A stretch of 64,000 nucleotides of DNA, from assembly GCA_965662355.1 (NCBI GenBank), contig CBFIHP010000001.1, positions 248,001 to 312,000 on the forward strand, written 5' to 3'. Position numbers and translations under genes: made by a program. This DNA comes from GCA-2683825 sp965662355 (lineage in GTDB: Bacteria > Planctomycetota > UBA1135 > GCA-002686595). Shown here piece by piece: positions 7,535 to 16,539 of the stretch; within the stretch, counting starts at the first letter, position 1, and each line of letters opens with the position of its first letter. The notes below the pieces were generated by a model. That model had not been told where the DNA came from. It made no database searches and saw only the letters and a list, made by a program, of their open reading frames with translations.

Positions 7535-10500
7535 TCAACGCTCGAAGGCCGCGTCGTTCTCGTTTCCGTTCGAAGCGATGTAGGCGATCAGGTCGAGGAT
7601 CTCCTCCCGGGTCAGGGTTACCAGGGTGCCGGTGGGCATCGGCGAGAGTTCGAGCGGTGTCAACTCCACGATTTCGCTGCGGTCAAGGGTGATCGTCACC
7701 TCGGGTTCCTGGAGCGATTCCGCAATTGTCAGCGTCTCCTCCGTACGCTCCACGATCTGACCGAAGTAGGTGCTCTCGTCGTCGAGATCGATGGCGTAGA
7801 GGCGGTGCTCGTCCTTGATCTTCGCTGACGGGTCGAGGATCTGGTGCAGGAGTTCGGCGCCCGGATACTGCTTGCCAACCCTGGACAGGTCCGCGCCGAC
7901 CCGGCCGCCGATGCCTTGCATGTTGTGGCAGGCAATACAGCTGGCGACTTCGAACATCTCGCGACCGTGGGCGAAGTTTCGGCCTCGCAGTGGTGTCGCG
8001 AAGGCGTCTTCGAGATCCGCAAGCTCCCAGAACTTCACGAACGGCCGGTTTGCGGTCGCGGCACCACCTTGGAGCTCTTCGGGAGAATAGAAGCCGACCT
8101 TCGTTTGCGTAGCGACGCGCACCTCTTCGATCTTGCGGGGGCTTATGGGTGTGGCTCGGTTTCCGAAGGAGTTGCGCACGAAGGTCAACACGTCGGCGAT
8201 CTCCTCGTTGTTCAACATGCCGCCGAAGGGAGTCATCGGGACGAGACCCGGGTACGCCTTGCCTTCGAGCTCCATCGGACCGAGCAGTCCGTTGAGCGTC
8301 AACATGATCAAGCGCGCGTCGTCCTCGGTCACCCAGGAGGATTCCGCGAGAGGCGGGAACCCGCCGGCCTGGAGGCCCTGGCCATCCGGTTGGTGGCAGG
8401 TCGAGCAATGACCGTCGCGTGAATAGATCTCCGCACCGCGCAGAAACTGCTCGCGGGCTGCGGCCGCCAGGTGCTCCGGGACCTCGATCGTGACCTTCTC
8501 TTCGATGGTCTGCCCCTTGAGGTGCGCTTCGGCGGTCCGGAACGGCGCCCGTAGCCATGGATCGGCGAGGATGCCCGTACCGCCTTCGATCTTCACCTCC
8601 AACACCGCCAGGGAATTCGTGCCCTGGAAGAATTCGACGCGTGCACCGTCGAAACGCGATTCGAAACCGGGCCGGTTCCAGATCGTGACGGCATCGATGG
8701 GACGCGGTGAATCGAAGTGGACCTGAACCCAGGGATTTGTCTCGACGGCGGTGTGGCTGAAGTTCGAGCGATCGCCATCCACGAGGTTGGCTATTGGATG
8801 TTGGCCACCGTTGTATTCGGACGATTGCGACACCACTGCGCGCAGGGTGATGTTCGTTTCCCTGGATGTGATCTCCATTTCGGCCAGGTTGATGATGCGC
8901 CCCTCCCCGGGAATGGTCATCCGAAAGGAGCTCACCGGGCCCGCTGCGATCGCGGGGTGCCGCATCTGGATCTTGCGGCCACCGTTCTCGAGCACGACGT
9001 ACTCCGGCTCCGGTTGCTCGCCCTCGGGTTCATGGACTGCGGCGGCCGCCGCCAGCACTTCGAGACCCGCGTCGCGCTCGAGCCACGAGCCCGCGGTCAA
9101 CGCCTCGAGTTGCACGCGCCCGTGGGAGTCTGCCGCAGCCGCAACGAGCAACTGGGGCTGCTCCGGGATGCGATGGCCGTTGTACCGCAGCACCCGCACG
9201 GCCGCGGCGCGCGCACGATGGTCGCTTGCCTTCAACAGGCGCCGCAACAAGGCTTCGTCGACCCGATCGAGACCCCAAGTCACCCACAAGGCCTCCAGCA
9301 GATGGTGTTCGAATTTGGGATCGGAAGCATCGAGTTGCTGTACCCACTCAGCGAGAGCCGTCAGGACCTCTTGCGCGTCCCGACCACGCAATTCGCGGCG
9401 CGTGCGGTAGCGCGAGCGGTATTCGTGCAGCTTCAGATTCTCGAGCAAGGTATCTATCGCGGCCCCGTGGATCTCGGCCGGTTCAATCAACGGACGGCTC
9501 GGATATGTGATGCGATAAATGCGCCCGTGGTCGTGATCGCGATGCGGGTCACGCGCGTTGTGCTGCATGTGACCGATCAAGGGGTTGTGCCAGTCCACGA
9601 GGTAGAGCGACCCGTCGGGTGCGACCTCGATGTCGACCGGTCGATAGTTGCCGTCGCTTGATTTCGTCAGATCCTGACGCCACCTGGTTTCGAATCCCGT
9701 GCCATCCTCGCTGACCTTGTGCTGCTTGGTGCCGAGAAAGCCGATCGTGTTGTTCAACAACATGTCGCCCTGCACCTCGTCGGGAAAGTGACGGCTGCTG
9801 AGAAACTCGATACCGGATGTCGGGCGTACGCGGTGAGCCGATTCGATCAGGTTCTTGCTCCCGGGTGTTGCCACGCCATAGCGCGGCTTGACCGAGCCGG
9901 GCAACATCCACTCAGTCGTCGGACCCGAGGTGTGCAGGAAGAAGTGCTGACCCCACTCATCGAAGGCGATGCCCCAGGGGTTCGGGATCGAGAGTTGGGC
10001 GTGGCGCTCGAGGTGTCGGCGCTTTGGTGCAAAGCGATAGAAGCCGCCGTTGGTGCCGCGCACCGTTCCGTAGGACGTCTCGACGCTCGTCCGCAGGAAG
10101 GTGCCTTCGCACATCAGGATCGCGCCGGATGGATCCGCACAGTAGGCGCCGATCGCATGGTGTGTGTCATGATCATCGAACCCGCTGAAGATGATTTCCC
10201 GGACATCGGCCTTGTCGTCACCGTCGGTGTCGGAGAGCAAAACGAGGTTGATGCCCTGGGACAGATAGACGCCTTCCGGTGCGAATTCAAAGCCCATCGG
10301 CAGGTGCAAGCCATCGGCCCACACCGTCTGCTTGTCCGCACTGCCGTCAGCGTCGGTGTCCTCGAGAATCAAGAGCTTATCGTCAGGTCGCGGGGCACCG
10401 GGAACGTAGTGGGGATAGCTCGGCATCGTCGCAACCCACAGACGCCCCTGGTTGTCGAACGACATCTGCACGGGGTTGGCGAGGTCGGGAAATTCGAGCT

Positions 10501-11671
10501 CGGTGGCCCACTGCTCGATGCGGTAGCCCGCGGGCACCTCGATCGCAGCCAGTGCCTCCACGCCTTCGAGAAATCTCAGGGGACCGTTCTTGTTGCTGAG
10601 CTTGTAGTTCGTCTCGACCTCCGGAAGCGCCGAGGTCGCCGCATCGCGCACTGCGAGATCGATGGTCTTGCCCCCTGTCGCTGCCCAGATCGCCTCGTCC
10701 CGGATGGCTGTCATCTCGCGGATCTTCACGATCTCGAAGGGGTAGTTGGCCGGGCCGAAGGGGTTGTAGCGCCGGCCGAAGACGTGGACTCCGTTCGGGA
10801 TCTTGAAGTCGTTGATCCAGAACCAGTTCTTCTCCTGGACCGCTGCCAGGATGAGGTGCTCGTAATCCGCGGCATGTGATGCGGATGGGCCAAAGATGTC
10901 ATCGATAATGAATTCCGAGAGCCGCGTGTAGCCAGCGTCGTTTAGCAGTGCTCCATCCGCGGTCAATGGCTTGTGCGAGTCCTCATACCAGCCGAGCGAT
11001 GCATTGAAGACGTTGACAAACGGCACCCCGTTGTCCGCCGCGACGCCATCCATGACCGACGTATAGGCAGCGAGATTCGCGTTCTCGCGCAGACCACCGG
11101 GCACTCCCATCGCCCGCGGACGATCCTCGAAGGCGGTTGGGGATACGAGAACCAATTTTGGGGCCGTGTCGCCGCCATAATTCTGAGCTTTGGTGTGCTT
11201 CAGGAATGCGTCGATCTCCGCACGGAAATTCTCGAGACCGGCGAGTCCCTGAAACGATTCGCTGAAGCCAAAGAAGCAGATCAAGACATCGGGTTCGAGC
11301 CGGGTGAGCCATTCCTCCTCCGACTCGAAGTGCCCCACTCCGTCCGCGGCATTGCCGTCCGAATACGGCGCGTGAAACGCTTCGGCACCTGGAAATCCCA
11401 GCTGATCCTTGCGACCCGAGTGTGGCCGAAAGCTCGGCGTGTTGCCCTCGTCACAAAGGTTGCGGACCACGAGCCTGTGATCGGGATAACGAACGTGCAG
11501 GCCCGTTTCGAAGTGACCGAAGTGCAGCATCCGCGAACCGAGTCCACCCCCCATCAAGACGATACGCGTGCCGGAATCGAGCTGGATCTTCTGCTCTTGT
11601 GGAGCAACGATTCGCTTCGAACATACGGGTAGAAGAAGACCGACGAGAGCAGCGGGGTACAGGATCATCAT
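7535..11671 (-). CDS. PVC-type multidomain CxxCH heme-binding protein with N-terminal SGNH-like domain
   Basis: The 1378-residue lipoprotein starts at the ATG at 11671 (LLPVCS lipobox). In order it has an SGNH-like domain (RIVLMGGGLGSRML, about residues 35-260), a linker, and a beta-propeller typical of planctomycete putative membrane-bound dehydrogenases (EDTDADGSADK, VDWHNPLIGHMQHN; about 370-730). HEAT-like repeats follow, then a discoidin-type segment (NLVDGDRSNF...NPWVQVHF), and two cytochrome c sites: CSTCH near residue 1089 and CIACH near 1245. This matches the PVC heme-binding family, thought to oxidise sugars or polyols in the periplasm. The earlier in-frame start at 11728 lacks a signal sequence. 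The first domain's Ser-His catalysis is not certain. Confidence 0.85.
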   Translation of the reverse strand: MMILYPAALVGLLLPVCSKRIVAPQEQKIQLDSGTRIVLMGGGLGSRMLHFGHFETGLHVRYPDHRLVVRNLCDEGNTPSFRPHSGRKDQLGFPGAEAFHAPYSDGNAADGVGHFESEEEWLTRLEPDVLICFFGFSESFQGLAGLENFRAEIDAFLKHTKAQNYGGDTAPKLVLVSPTAFEDRPRAMGVPGGLRENANLAAYTSVMDGVAADNGVPFVNVFNASLGWYEDSHKPLTADGALLNDAGYTRLSEFIIDDIFGPSASHAADYEHLILAAVQEKNWFWINDFKIPNGVHVFGRRYNPFGPANYPFEIVKIREMTAIRDEAIWAATGGKTIDLAVRDAATSALPEVETNYKLSNKNGPLRFLEGVEALAAIEVPAGYRIEQWATELEFPDLANPVQMSFDNQGRLWVATMPSYPHYVPGAPRPDDKLLILEDTDADGSADKQTVWADGLHLPMGFEFAPEGVYLSQGINLVLLSDTDGDDKADVREIIFSGFDDHDTHHAIGAYCADPSGAILMCEGTFLRTSVETSYGTVRGTNGGFYRFAPKRRHLERHAQLSIPNPWGIAFDEWGQHFFLHTSGPTTEWMLPGSVKPRYGVATPGSKNLIESAHRVRPTSGIEFLSSRHFPDEVQGDMLLNNTIGFLGTKQHKVSEDGTGFETRWRQDLTKSSDGNYRPVDIEVAPDGSLYLVDWHNPLIGHMQHNARDPHRDHDHGRIYRITYPSRPLIEPAEIHGAAIDTLLENLKLHEYRSRYRTRRELRGRDAQEVLTALAEWVQQLDASDPKFEHHLLEALWVTWGLDRVDEALLRRLLKASDHRARAAAVRVLRYNGHRIPEQPQLLVAAAADSHGRVQLEALTAGSWLERDAGLEVLAAAAAVHEPEGEQPEPEYVVLENGGRKIQMRHPAIAAGPVSSFRMTIPGEGRIINLAEMEITSRETNITLRAVVSQSSEYNGGQHPIANLVDGDRSNFSHTAVETNPWVQVHFDSPRPIDAVTIWNRPGFESRFDGARVEFFQGTNSLAVLEVKIEGGTGILADPWLRAPFRTAEAHLKGQTIEEKVTIEVPEHLAAAAREQFLRGAEIYSRDGHCSTCHQPDGQGLQAGGFPPLAESSWVTEDDARLIMLTLNGLLGPMELEGKAYPGLVPMTPFGGMLNNEEIADVLTFVRNSFGNRATPISPRKIEEVRVATQTKVGFYSPEELQGGAATANRPFVKFWELADLEDAFATPLRGRNFAHGREMFEVASCIACHNMQGIGGRVGADLSRVGKQYPGAELLHQILDPSAKIKDEHRLYAIDLDDESTYFGQIVERTEETLTIAESLQEPEVTITLDRSEIVELTPLELSPMPTGTLVTLTREEILDLIAYIASNGNENDAAFER

Positions 11672-11809
11672 TCGTGCCAGGTGCCGAGATTGGAGTGACC
11701 CAGAGCATAGTGGAAGGGCCAATGCCATCCCTTCGAAACCCCGTAAGCCACTCGGGAGAAATGGCTCATACTAAAGACGGCCTTCTCCCCGGCCGAAAGA
11801 ACAGGGGTC

Positions 11810-12531
11810 ATGTTCGCTCGCGACGATCTTCTACGCGTCGCCGAGGCCATGGGCCGCTCCCGGCTTCGAGCGCCCGGCTGACACAGATTCTCTCCAGGGA
11901 AGATTGGACCCTCGCCGATGTGGCGAAGACCGTCGCCCTCGACCAGGCTCTGACCGGTCGCATCCTGCGCTATGCCAACTCGGCTGCCGGTGGAAGCCAG
12001 AAGTCGGTGATGGAGGTCGGAGTCGCGGTCATGCGCATGGGGCCGGGGATGGTGCTCTCGATCGCTTTGGGCGACGGCTTGAACAAGAACGGGCTGAAAG
12101 GCCCGGATGGCACGTTCACCGCGGCGCTCGTGCACGATGTCGGCAAGCTCGTCATCGGCCGCAAGCTGCACAGCATGGGCATCGTCCTCAAGTCCGAGAA
12201 CCCCGAAGAGCCCTGGGTCGATGAATCGAAGCAGCTCGGTATCGATCACGGCGAGCTGGGCGAGAGTGTCGTGCGTTCCTGGGAACTACCCACCGAGATC
12301 GCCGCGGCGGTGCGTCACCATCATGCACCCCACCTGCTCGATCCGGGTCCGGTGCAGGACATCGCGCGCTTCCTTTCAGCGGCCGACCTGATCGCCCATC
12401 GACTCGACGACGACGAGCCCTTCTATCACCCCCATGTGGAAAGCCATGTGGGACTATCGCGCGATGATCAGGAAAAGGTCCGCGAGGCGACGAAGGCCTT
12501 GCTCGAAAACGTCATGCAGCTGTATTCCTGA
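11810..12531 (+). pseudogene. HDOD-domain regulator, apparent frameshift near its start
   Basis: The HDOD domain is clear: LADVAKTVALDQALTGRILRYANSAAGG, then ALVHDVGKLVIGRK (HD motif), then AVRHHHAP. In this frame, though, the upstream sequence is an Arg-rich nonsense stretch. One frame over, an ATG at 11810 with AGGGG before it reads MFARDDLLRVAEAMG, exactly the leader expected before GPLPASSARLTQIL. One extra G in the GGG run at 11851-11853 would join the two frames. This is either a real frameshift or a base error in the sequence. HDOD proteins act in signalling and often in motility and second-messenger circuits. The gene is divergent from the heme-protein gene. Confidence 0.7.
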
Positions 12532-12577
12532 AACGGCAGCCCCTTGATGTAGGATTCGTGGCTCCGAGGTCACAACC

Positions 12578-13360
12578 TTGCACGAGAACGGCGAACGAAC
12601 CGGCACGTGGACCGTGCGTCGCACCGGCGACGGCAGCCCCACCCTGGCACACCCGGACCACGGGCAGGCTTGCCACTCGGACATCGGCGCGTGGTTCGAG
12701 GCATGCGAACGCTACGTCAAGCCTTGCCAGCTCGCGCAGCGTGCCGCGCGGGCAAACGCGAGGCCCGTGCGTCTCCTGGACGTCGGTACGGGTCCCGGAT
12801 GGAACCTGGCGGCCGCGTTGGCCTTCGTCGAGGACGCTGGAGGCGTTCTGGAGGTATGGACGCTCGAGCATGATCCCAGCGTCTTGCACGAGATGATCGC
12901 CACCTTCGAACGCGAGCCCCTGGACACCGAACATGCACGGCGACATGTACCCATCCGGGGCGCTCTGCGCGAGGCGCTAGCGAGCGGATCCGCAACGTCG
13001 CTCGGGCATCGAAGTCGCCTGCATCTCTACCTGGGCGATGCGCGAGAAACCATACGCCGTTTGCCCGGCGAAGTTCGTTTTGACGCGGTCTTTCTCGATC
13101 CCTTCTCGCCACGCGTCGAACCTGCGTTGTGGTCGCGCGCGTTTCTCGCCAATGTGGCGAAACGGATGGCCGCGGGAAGCTGGTTGTCGACGTACTCGAC
13201 CAGCCTGGACGTCAGCGTCGCCCTTACCGCCGCTGGCTTGAACGTCGGATCCGGCCCCCCCGTCGGGCGCAAGTCCGGCTCGCTCGCCAGCCCCGACCTG
13301 CAGCCCCCCGCACTCGACGCAAGAACCCTGCGCAAGATCGCCCGACGGCTTCTCCTCTGA
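12578..13360 (+). CDS. mnmD: MnmD-like tRNA (5-methylaminomethyl-2-thiouridine) methyltransferase
   Basis: The protein has 260 residues. A Rossmann-type SAM site is visible (RLLDVGTGPGWNLAAALAF), as is the family motif FDAVFLDPFSPRVEPALWS, equivalent to the DAWFLDGF region of the MnmC N-terminal domain (DUF752). It would methylate nm5s2U34 to mnm5s2U34 in the wobble position of certain tRNAs. It is the single-domain MnmD form, without the FAD-dependent oxidase half found in E. coli MnmC. The start is TTG, supported by GAGGT seven bases upstream. It follows the HDOD gene by 46 bases on the same strand. Confidence 0.82.
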   Translation: MHENGERTGTWTVRRTGDGSPTLAHPDHGQACHSDIGAWFEACERYVKPCQLAQRAARANARPVRLLDVGTGPGWNLAAALAFVEDAGGVLEVWTLEHDPSVLHEMIATFEREPLDTEHARRHVPIRGALREALASGSATSLGHRSRLHLYLGDARETIRRLPGEVRFDAVFLDPFSPRVEPALWSRAFLANVAKRMAAGSWLSTYSTSLDVSVALTAAGLNVGSGPPVGRKSGSLASPDLQPPALDARTLRKIARRLLL

Positions 13361-13519
13361 CGATCTTGCTCGCGGTCAGCATGCCGGATGTTTCGCTGAC
13401 ATGCGCGCCCCTGCCTGCCAATACGGCTCTGTGTGGCAGAATGGGCTTCGCCCAGGGACTGATTCTCGGCAGCCCCGGGCTCAACTCACGAATGCCCTGG
13501 ACTTGACTGTGGGACACTG

Positions 13520-13812
13520 ACGAACGACGCCACTGCCGAAAAGCACCTGCGTGCGATCGATCCACAGCACCTGGTTCAAGCCCTGGCAAACGTGGTGGAC
13601 AATGCGATCCACGCTCTCGCCGGACAGGACGGCGGCAAAATCGAAGTCACGGTCTCCTGCGACGAGGAGCACTGGACGCTGGTCGTCACCGACAACGGCC
13701 CTGGCATCTCTATCGGGCAGACGAGCACCGCGATCGTGACGTCGGCCACGGAACGACCGTGACCATGTCCATGGCCATCGAAGGGAAGTCGAGCGCCCGG
13801 TTTGAGGGTTGA
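13520..13812 (+). pseudogene. Relic of a histidine-kinase ATPase domain
   Basis: The frame at 13520 gives LVQALANVVDNAIHALAG (N box) and then LVVTDNGPGIS (G1 box), followed by unrelated residues and a TGA at 13760. From 13738 another frame reads GHGTTVTMSMAIEG, the kind of strand that ends a HATPase domain, and stops at 13810. The G2 box (GxGLG) and about 60 residues between are missing, and no dimerisation domain or start is visible upstream. This is best read as a degraded kinase gene with an internal deletion and frame change. Bases 13361-13519 hold nothing I can recognise. Confidence 0.7.
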
Positions 13813-13923
13813 CGCCTGCCGGGCCGCTTGGAGGTGAGGAAAAAGGCATTCAGCTCGTCCGGGGGGGCGCAGGCCGTCGATAGACTCGGGGCCACCCTAT
13901 TTTTCGCACACGAAGAGTTTGCC

Positions 13924-14922
13924 ATGAAAACGACCTACGAGTTGCTTGCCAGCATGACCACTGTCGTCGCCGACACCGGGGACATTCAGGCGATCGCGCA
14001 GTTTCGGCCGCAGGATGCGACGACGAATCCCTCCTTGATCACGGCGGCTGCTGGGATGCCCGAGTATGCGAGCATCGTGAGCGAAGCTCTCGTGTGGGCA
14101 CATGCTCAGGCCGGCGAGCAGGCGGAAGCGGCCGCAGTCGTCTCCTTGGCCGTAGATCGTTTGTCTGTGGAGTTTGGTCTGCGCATCCTCGAGATCGTTC
14201 CCGGTCGAGTCTCCACCGAAGTGGATGCGCGGCTGTCGTTCGACAAGGAAGCTACGATCGAAAAGGCGCGTCAGCTTATCGGGCAATACGAAGCCGCGGG
14301 GGCATCGCGGGAGCGAGTGCTGATCAAGATCGCAGCAACCTGGGAAGGCATTCGAGCCGCCGAGGTGCTCGAGAAAGAGGGCATCCACTGCAACCTCACG
14401 CTTCTGTTTGGTCTGCACCAGGCCATCGCGTGCGCGGAAGCCGGCGTACGCCTTATCTCACCCTTCGTCGGTCGCATCCTGGATTGGTACAAGAAGGACA
14501 CGGGGCGCGACTCCTATCCGGCCGCGGAGGACCCCGGGGTTCTATCCGTCACGACCATCTACCAGTACTACAAGCGCCACGGCTACGAAACCCAGGTCAT
14601 GGCCGCAAGCTTCCGCAACCTGGGTGAAATTTGCGAGCTCGCGGGGTGCGATCTGATGACCATCGCGCCCAAGTTCCTCGGCCAGCTGCAGGAAATGCAG
14701 GACGACCTCTCGTGCAAGCTCGACGCCGACAAGGCTCGCTCGATGGAGATCGAGCGTATCGAAATGGACGAAACGATCTTCCGCAGCATGCATGCAGCAG
14801 ACCGCATGGCGAACGAGAAACTCGACGAAGGGATCGCCGGCTTCTCGAAGGCCCTCGAACAACTCGAGGGCTTGCTCGGCGAGCGCCTGGAGAGCCTGAA
14901 GGTACAGCGACAGGTAGGCTGA
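13924..14922 (+). CDS. tal: Transaldolase (TalB type)
   Basis: The protein has 332 residues, close to TalB (about 317). DATTNPSL near the N-terminus and VLIKIAATWEG (Schiff-base Lys135) are diagnostic, and the C-terminal part reads IAPKFLGQLQEM. It transfers a dihydroxyacetone unit between sugar phosphates in the non-oxidative pentose phosphate pathway in the cytosol. The ATG at 13924 has AAGAG upstream. An earlier in-frame start at 13828 would add a leader with no family match. It is monocistronic and convergent with the flagellar export operon. Confidence 0.93.
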   Translation: MKTTYELLASMTTVVADTGDIQAIAQFRPQDATTNPSLITAAAGMPEYASIVSEALVWAHAQAGEQAEAAAVVSLAVDRLSVEFGLRILEIVPGRVSTEVDARLSFDKEATIEKARQLIGQYEAAGASRERVLIKIAATWEGIRAAEVLEKEGIHCNLTLLFGLHQAIACAEAGVRLISPFVGRILDWYKKDTGRDSYPAAEDPGVLSVTTIYQYYKRHGYETQVMAASFRNLGEICELAGCDLMTIAPKFLGQLQEMQDDLSCKLDADKARSMEIERIEMDETIFRSMHAADRMANEKLDEGIAGFSKALEQLEGLLGERLESLKVQRQVG

Positions 14923-15023
14923 GGCCTCGCCATGTCGTGACCGGGATCCAGCCTCGCCGAAGGCTTGGCGCTGGTCGCTCCCGCACCCGAACCGCTGAAC
15001 TGAGGCTCCCCTTTCCGATGGGT

Positions 15024-15632
15024 CTACAGCAAGCAGGCCATCTGGAAAGCCGCGAACCGAGCGAAGCGTTCCGGCGAGAGCATGGCGATCTGCCAGACCT
15101 CTTTGTCGATGCCGCCGTAGTACGTTTGCAAACCCTCCGCAACACGCGGATCGTCGGCGTTCAGATGGATCGTGCTACTCCAAACGACCATCCCGGTCTC
15201 CGCTGCAACGAGGTCGAGTTGCATGGATAGCACCTGCGGCGGAAAAAAGCGCTCTTGAGTGATGGTCCCGAAAAAGATGGCGTCGAGGTTGAAGCGCTGC
15301 GACAAGCCGATGATCGTGCGTGGTTCGTAGGTCCCCTTGATGTACGGATCGCTCTGGATCAACTCCTGGAGCTGACTCTCACCCAGCAGAACGATCTCGA
15401 AAGGTGTCGACTGACTGAACTCCGAATGGAACGCGTTCTGCAGCTCGCGTCTTCGCTCGGGGGTCAACTGGAAGCCGTCGAAGGGCAGCAAACCAACGCG
15501 CCGGATCTCGTACGTCGTGAAATCGGAGCTGACGCGCGCCTGTGCCAATGAGAGATCGGGCGCACTCCCGAGTACAAAGCATGCGGGTGCCATGGCGAGG
15601 GTGAACGCCGCAAGGGCAAGGCGCAGCTTCAT
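15024..15632 (-). CDS. Envelope lipoprotein, last gene of the flagellar export operon
   Basis: The protein has 202 residues with a signal peptide and a possible lipobox (MAPAC). The mature part has an alternating alpha/beta pattern, with RRVGLLPFDGF, a central AIFFGTITQERFFPPQVLSMQLDLVAAETGMVVWSS (read as separate strands) and a helical end. That pattern recalls periplasmic proteins of the TolB N-domain/FlgT/LpoB kind, but I cannot assign a family. It overlaps the upstream lipoprotein gene by four bases and closes a run that begins with fliO, so a role in the flagellar envelope structure or its assembly is plausible. This is inference from context. Confidence 0.7.
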   Translation of the reverse strand: MKLRLALAAFTLAMAPACFVLGSAPDLSLAQARVSSDFTTYEIRRVGLLPFDGFQLTPERRRELQNAFHSEFSQSTPFEIVLLGESQLQELIQSDPYIKGTYEPRTIIGLSQRFNLDAIFFGTITQERFFPPQVLSMQLDLVAAETGMVVWSSTIHLNADDPRVAEGLQTYYGGIDKEVWQIAMLSPERFARFAAFQMACLL

Positions 15633-16252
15633 TGACCGCCCCCCGGAGCCTCGACAGGCTTGGAGCTCTTCTTGTGGCTGTCGATGCGCAGCTTGAGCAA
15701 GAGCCTCTCGGCTTCCAGGCGGCGGATCTGAGCCGTTGTCAAGCGCTCAGCCAGCTCCTGGTTCTGGGCCTCGAGACGCTCTTGCTCCACCTTCAGGGCT
15801 TCGATCTGGGCATTCAGGGTACCTGCGTCGCCTCGTTGGCCTTGGACTTGGTCCTCCGTCTTGCGCAGAGTGGCCTTCAACATCTCGACCTCGCTGGCTA
15901 ACTCGTCACGCTCCTCGAGCACCTCTTGATAGAGCTCAATGATGTGCATGCGGCCGGTGGTCGAGGTTTCAATGCCACGCGTACTCTCCTCGGGAACGAC
16001 GTGACCCTGGGGCGCGGAATCGACGACGCCGCCGTCCCAGCTGTAAAGCCTCGCCTCACCGCCCCCCTGGTGAGCCACCATCGAGGGATCGACCCCGGGC
16101 TGTCCTGTATCGGCCGGGCGATACGGTCCGGTCTGCCGCCAATCTTGCGCCCCGTATTCGGTGGGCTGCAGGGCGATTCCGCGATACGGAAGCGCGCAGG
16201 CCGAGAGAAGCAAGCTGCAAGCGAGGAGGGAGAAACGTAGCGTGTTCTTCAT
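15629..16252 (-). CDS. Coiled-coil lipoprotein in the flagellar export operon
   Basis: The protein has 207 residues with a clear lipoprotein signal (LLACSLLLSACALPYRG). A Gly/Pro-rich linker of about 75 residues follows, then a long heptad-like coiled coil (about residues 105-185) rich in Glu, Leu and Gln, and a basic/Pro tail. It overlaps the genes on both sides by four bases, which implies translational coupling. Its place behind fliA suggests an outer-membrane-linked ring or disk component of the flagellum, comparable in position but not in visible sequence to FlgP. No known family was recognised. Confidence 0.7.
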   Translation of the reverse strand: MKNTLRFSLLACSLLLSACALPYRGIALQPTEYGAQDWRQTGPYRPADTGQPGVDPSMVAHQGGGEARLYSWDGGVVDSAPQGHVVPEESTRGIETSTTGRMHIIELYQEVLEERDELASEVEMLKATLRKTEDQVQGQRGDAGTLNAQIEALKVEQERLEAQNQELAERLTTAQIRRLEAERLLLKLRIDSHKKSSKPVEAPGGGQ

Positions 16253-16530
16253 TCGACTTCGGTCTGCATCAACCCGGCGGCATCGGAGCTCGCGGGCTTT
16301 GTTTTGCTTTGTGTTCCTGTTTGGGGAGCATTGGCTTCGAGCGCTCCGTACTCGAACTCGAGGGCCGTGCGTTCACCACAGCGGCAGGTGCATTCGATTG
16401 CCGTGATGCGACCCTCTGCACGTATCACGCGGACTCCCGGCAATCCGTGATCGGAGCCGCCCCCTTCCGAGGGAAAGGGTGCTTGGGCGTCGTCGACGCG
16501 AACTTGTTCCTTCTTGATCACCTTACGCAA
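16249..16530 (-). CDS. Small protein with a CxCxCG-type cluster, flagellar operon
   Basis: The protein has 93 residues and no signal or membrane segment. The centre reads IECTCRCGERTALEFEYG, three cysteines close together that could bind a metal. The tail is Thr/Ser/Gln-rich. The start is TTG, supported by AAGGAG five to six bases upstream. That ribosome-binding site overlaps the stop of the preceding gene, and the 3' end overlaps the lipoprotein start by four bases. The function is unknown. The tight coupling to fliA and export genes points to flagellar assembly or its regulation. Confidence 0.65.
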   Translation of the reverse strand: MRKVIKKEQVRVDDAQAPFPSEGGGSDHGLPGVRVIRAEGRITAIECTCRCGERTALEFEYGALEANAPQTGTQSKTKPASSDAAGLMQTEVE

Positions 16531-16539
16531 GTGGACTCC

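Noticed and set aside
8717..9661. 314-codon plus-strand ORF over the heme-protein gene
   Set aside because: Shadow of the CxxCH protein frame; composition typical of antisense reading in GC-rich DNA.
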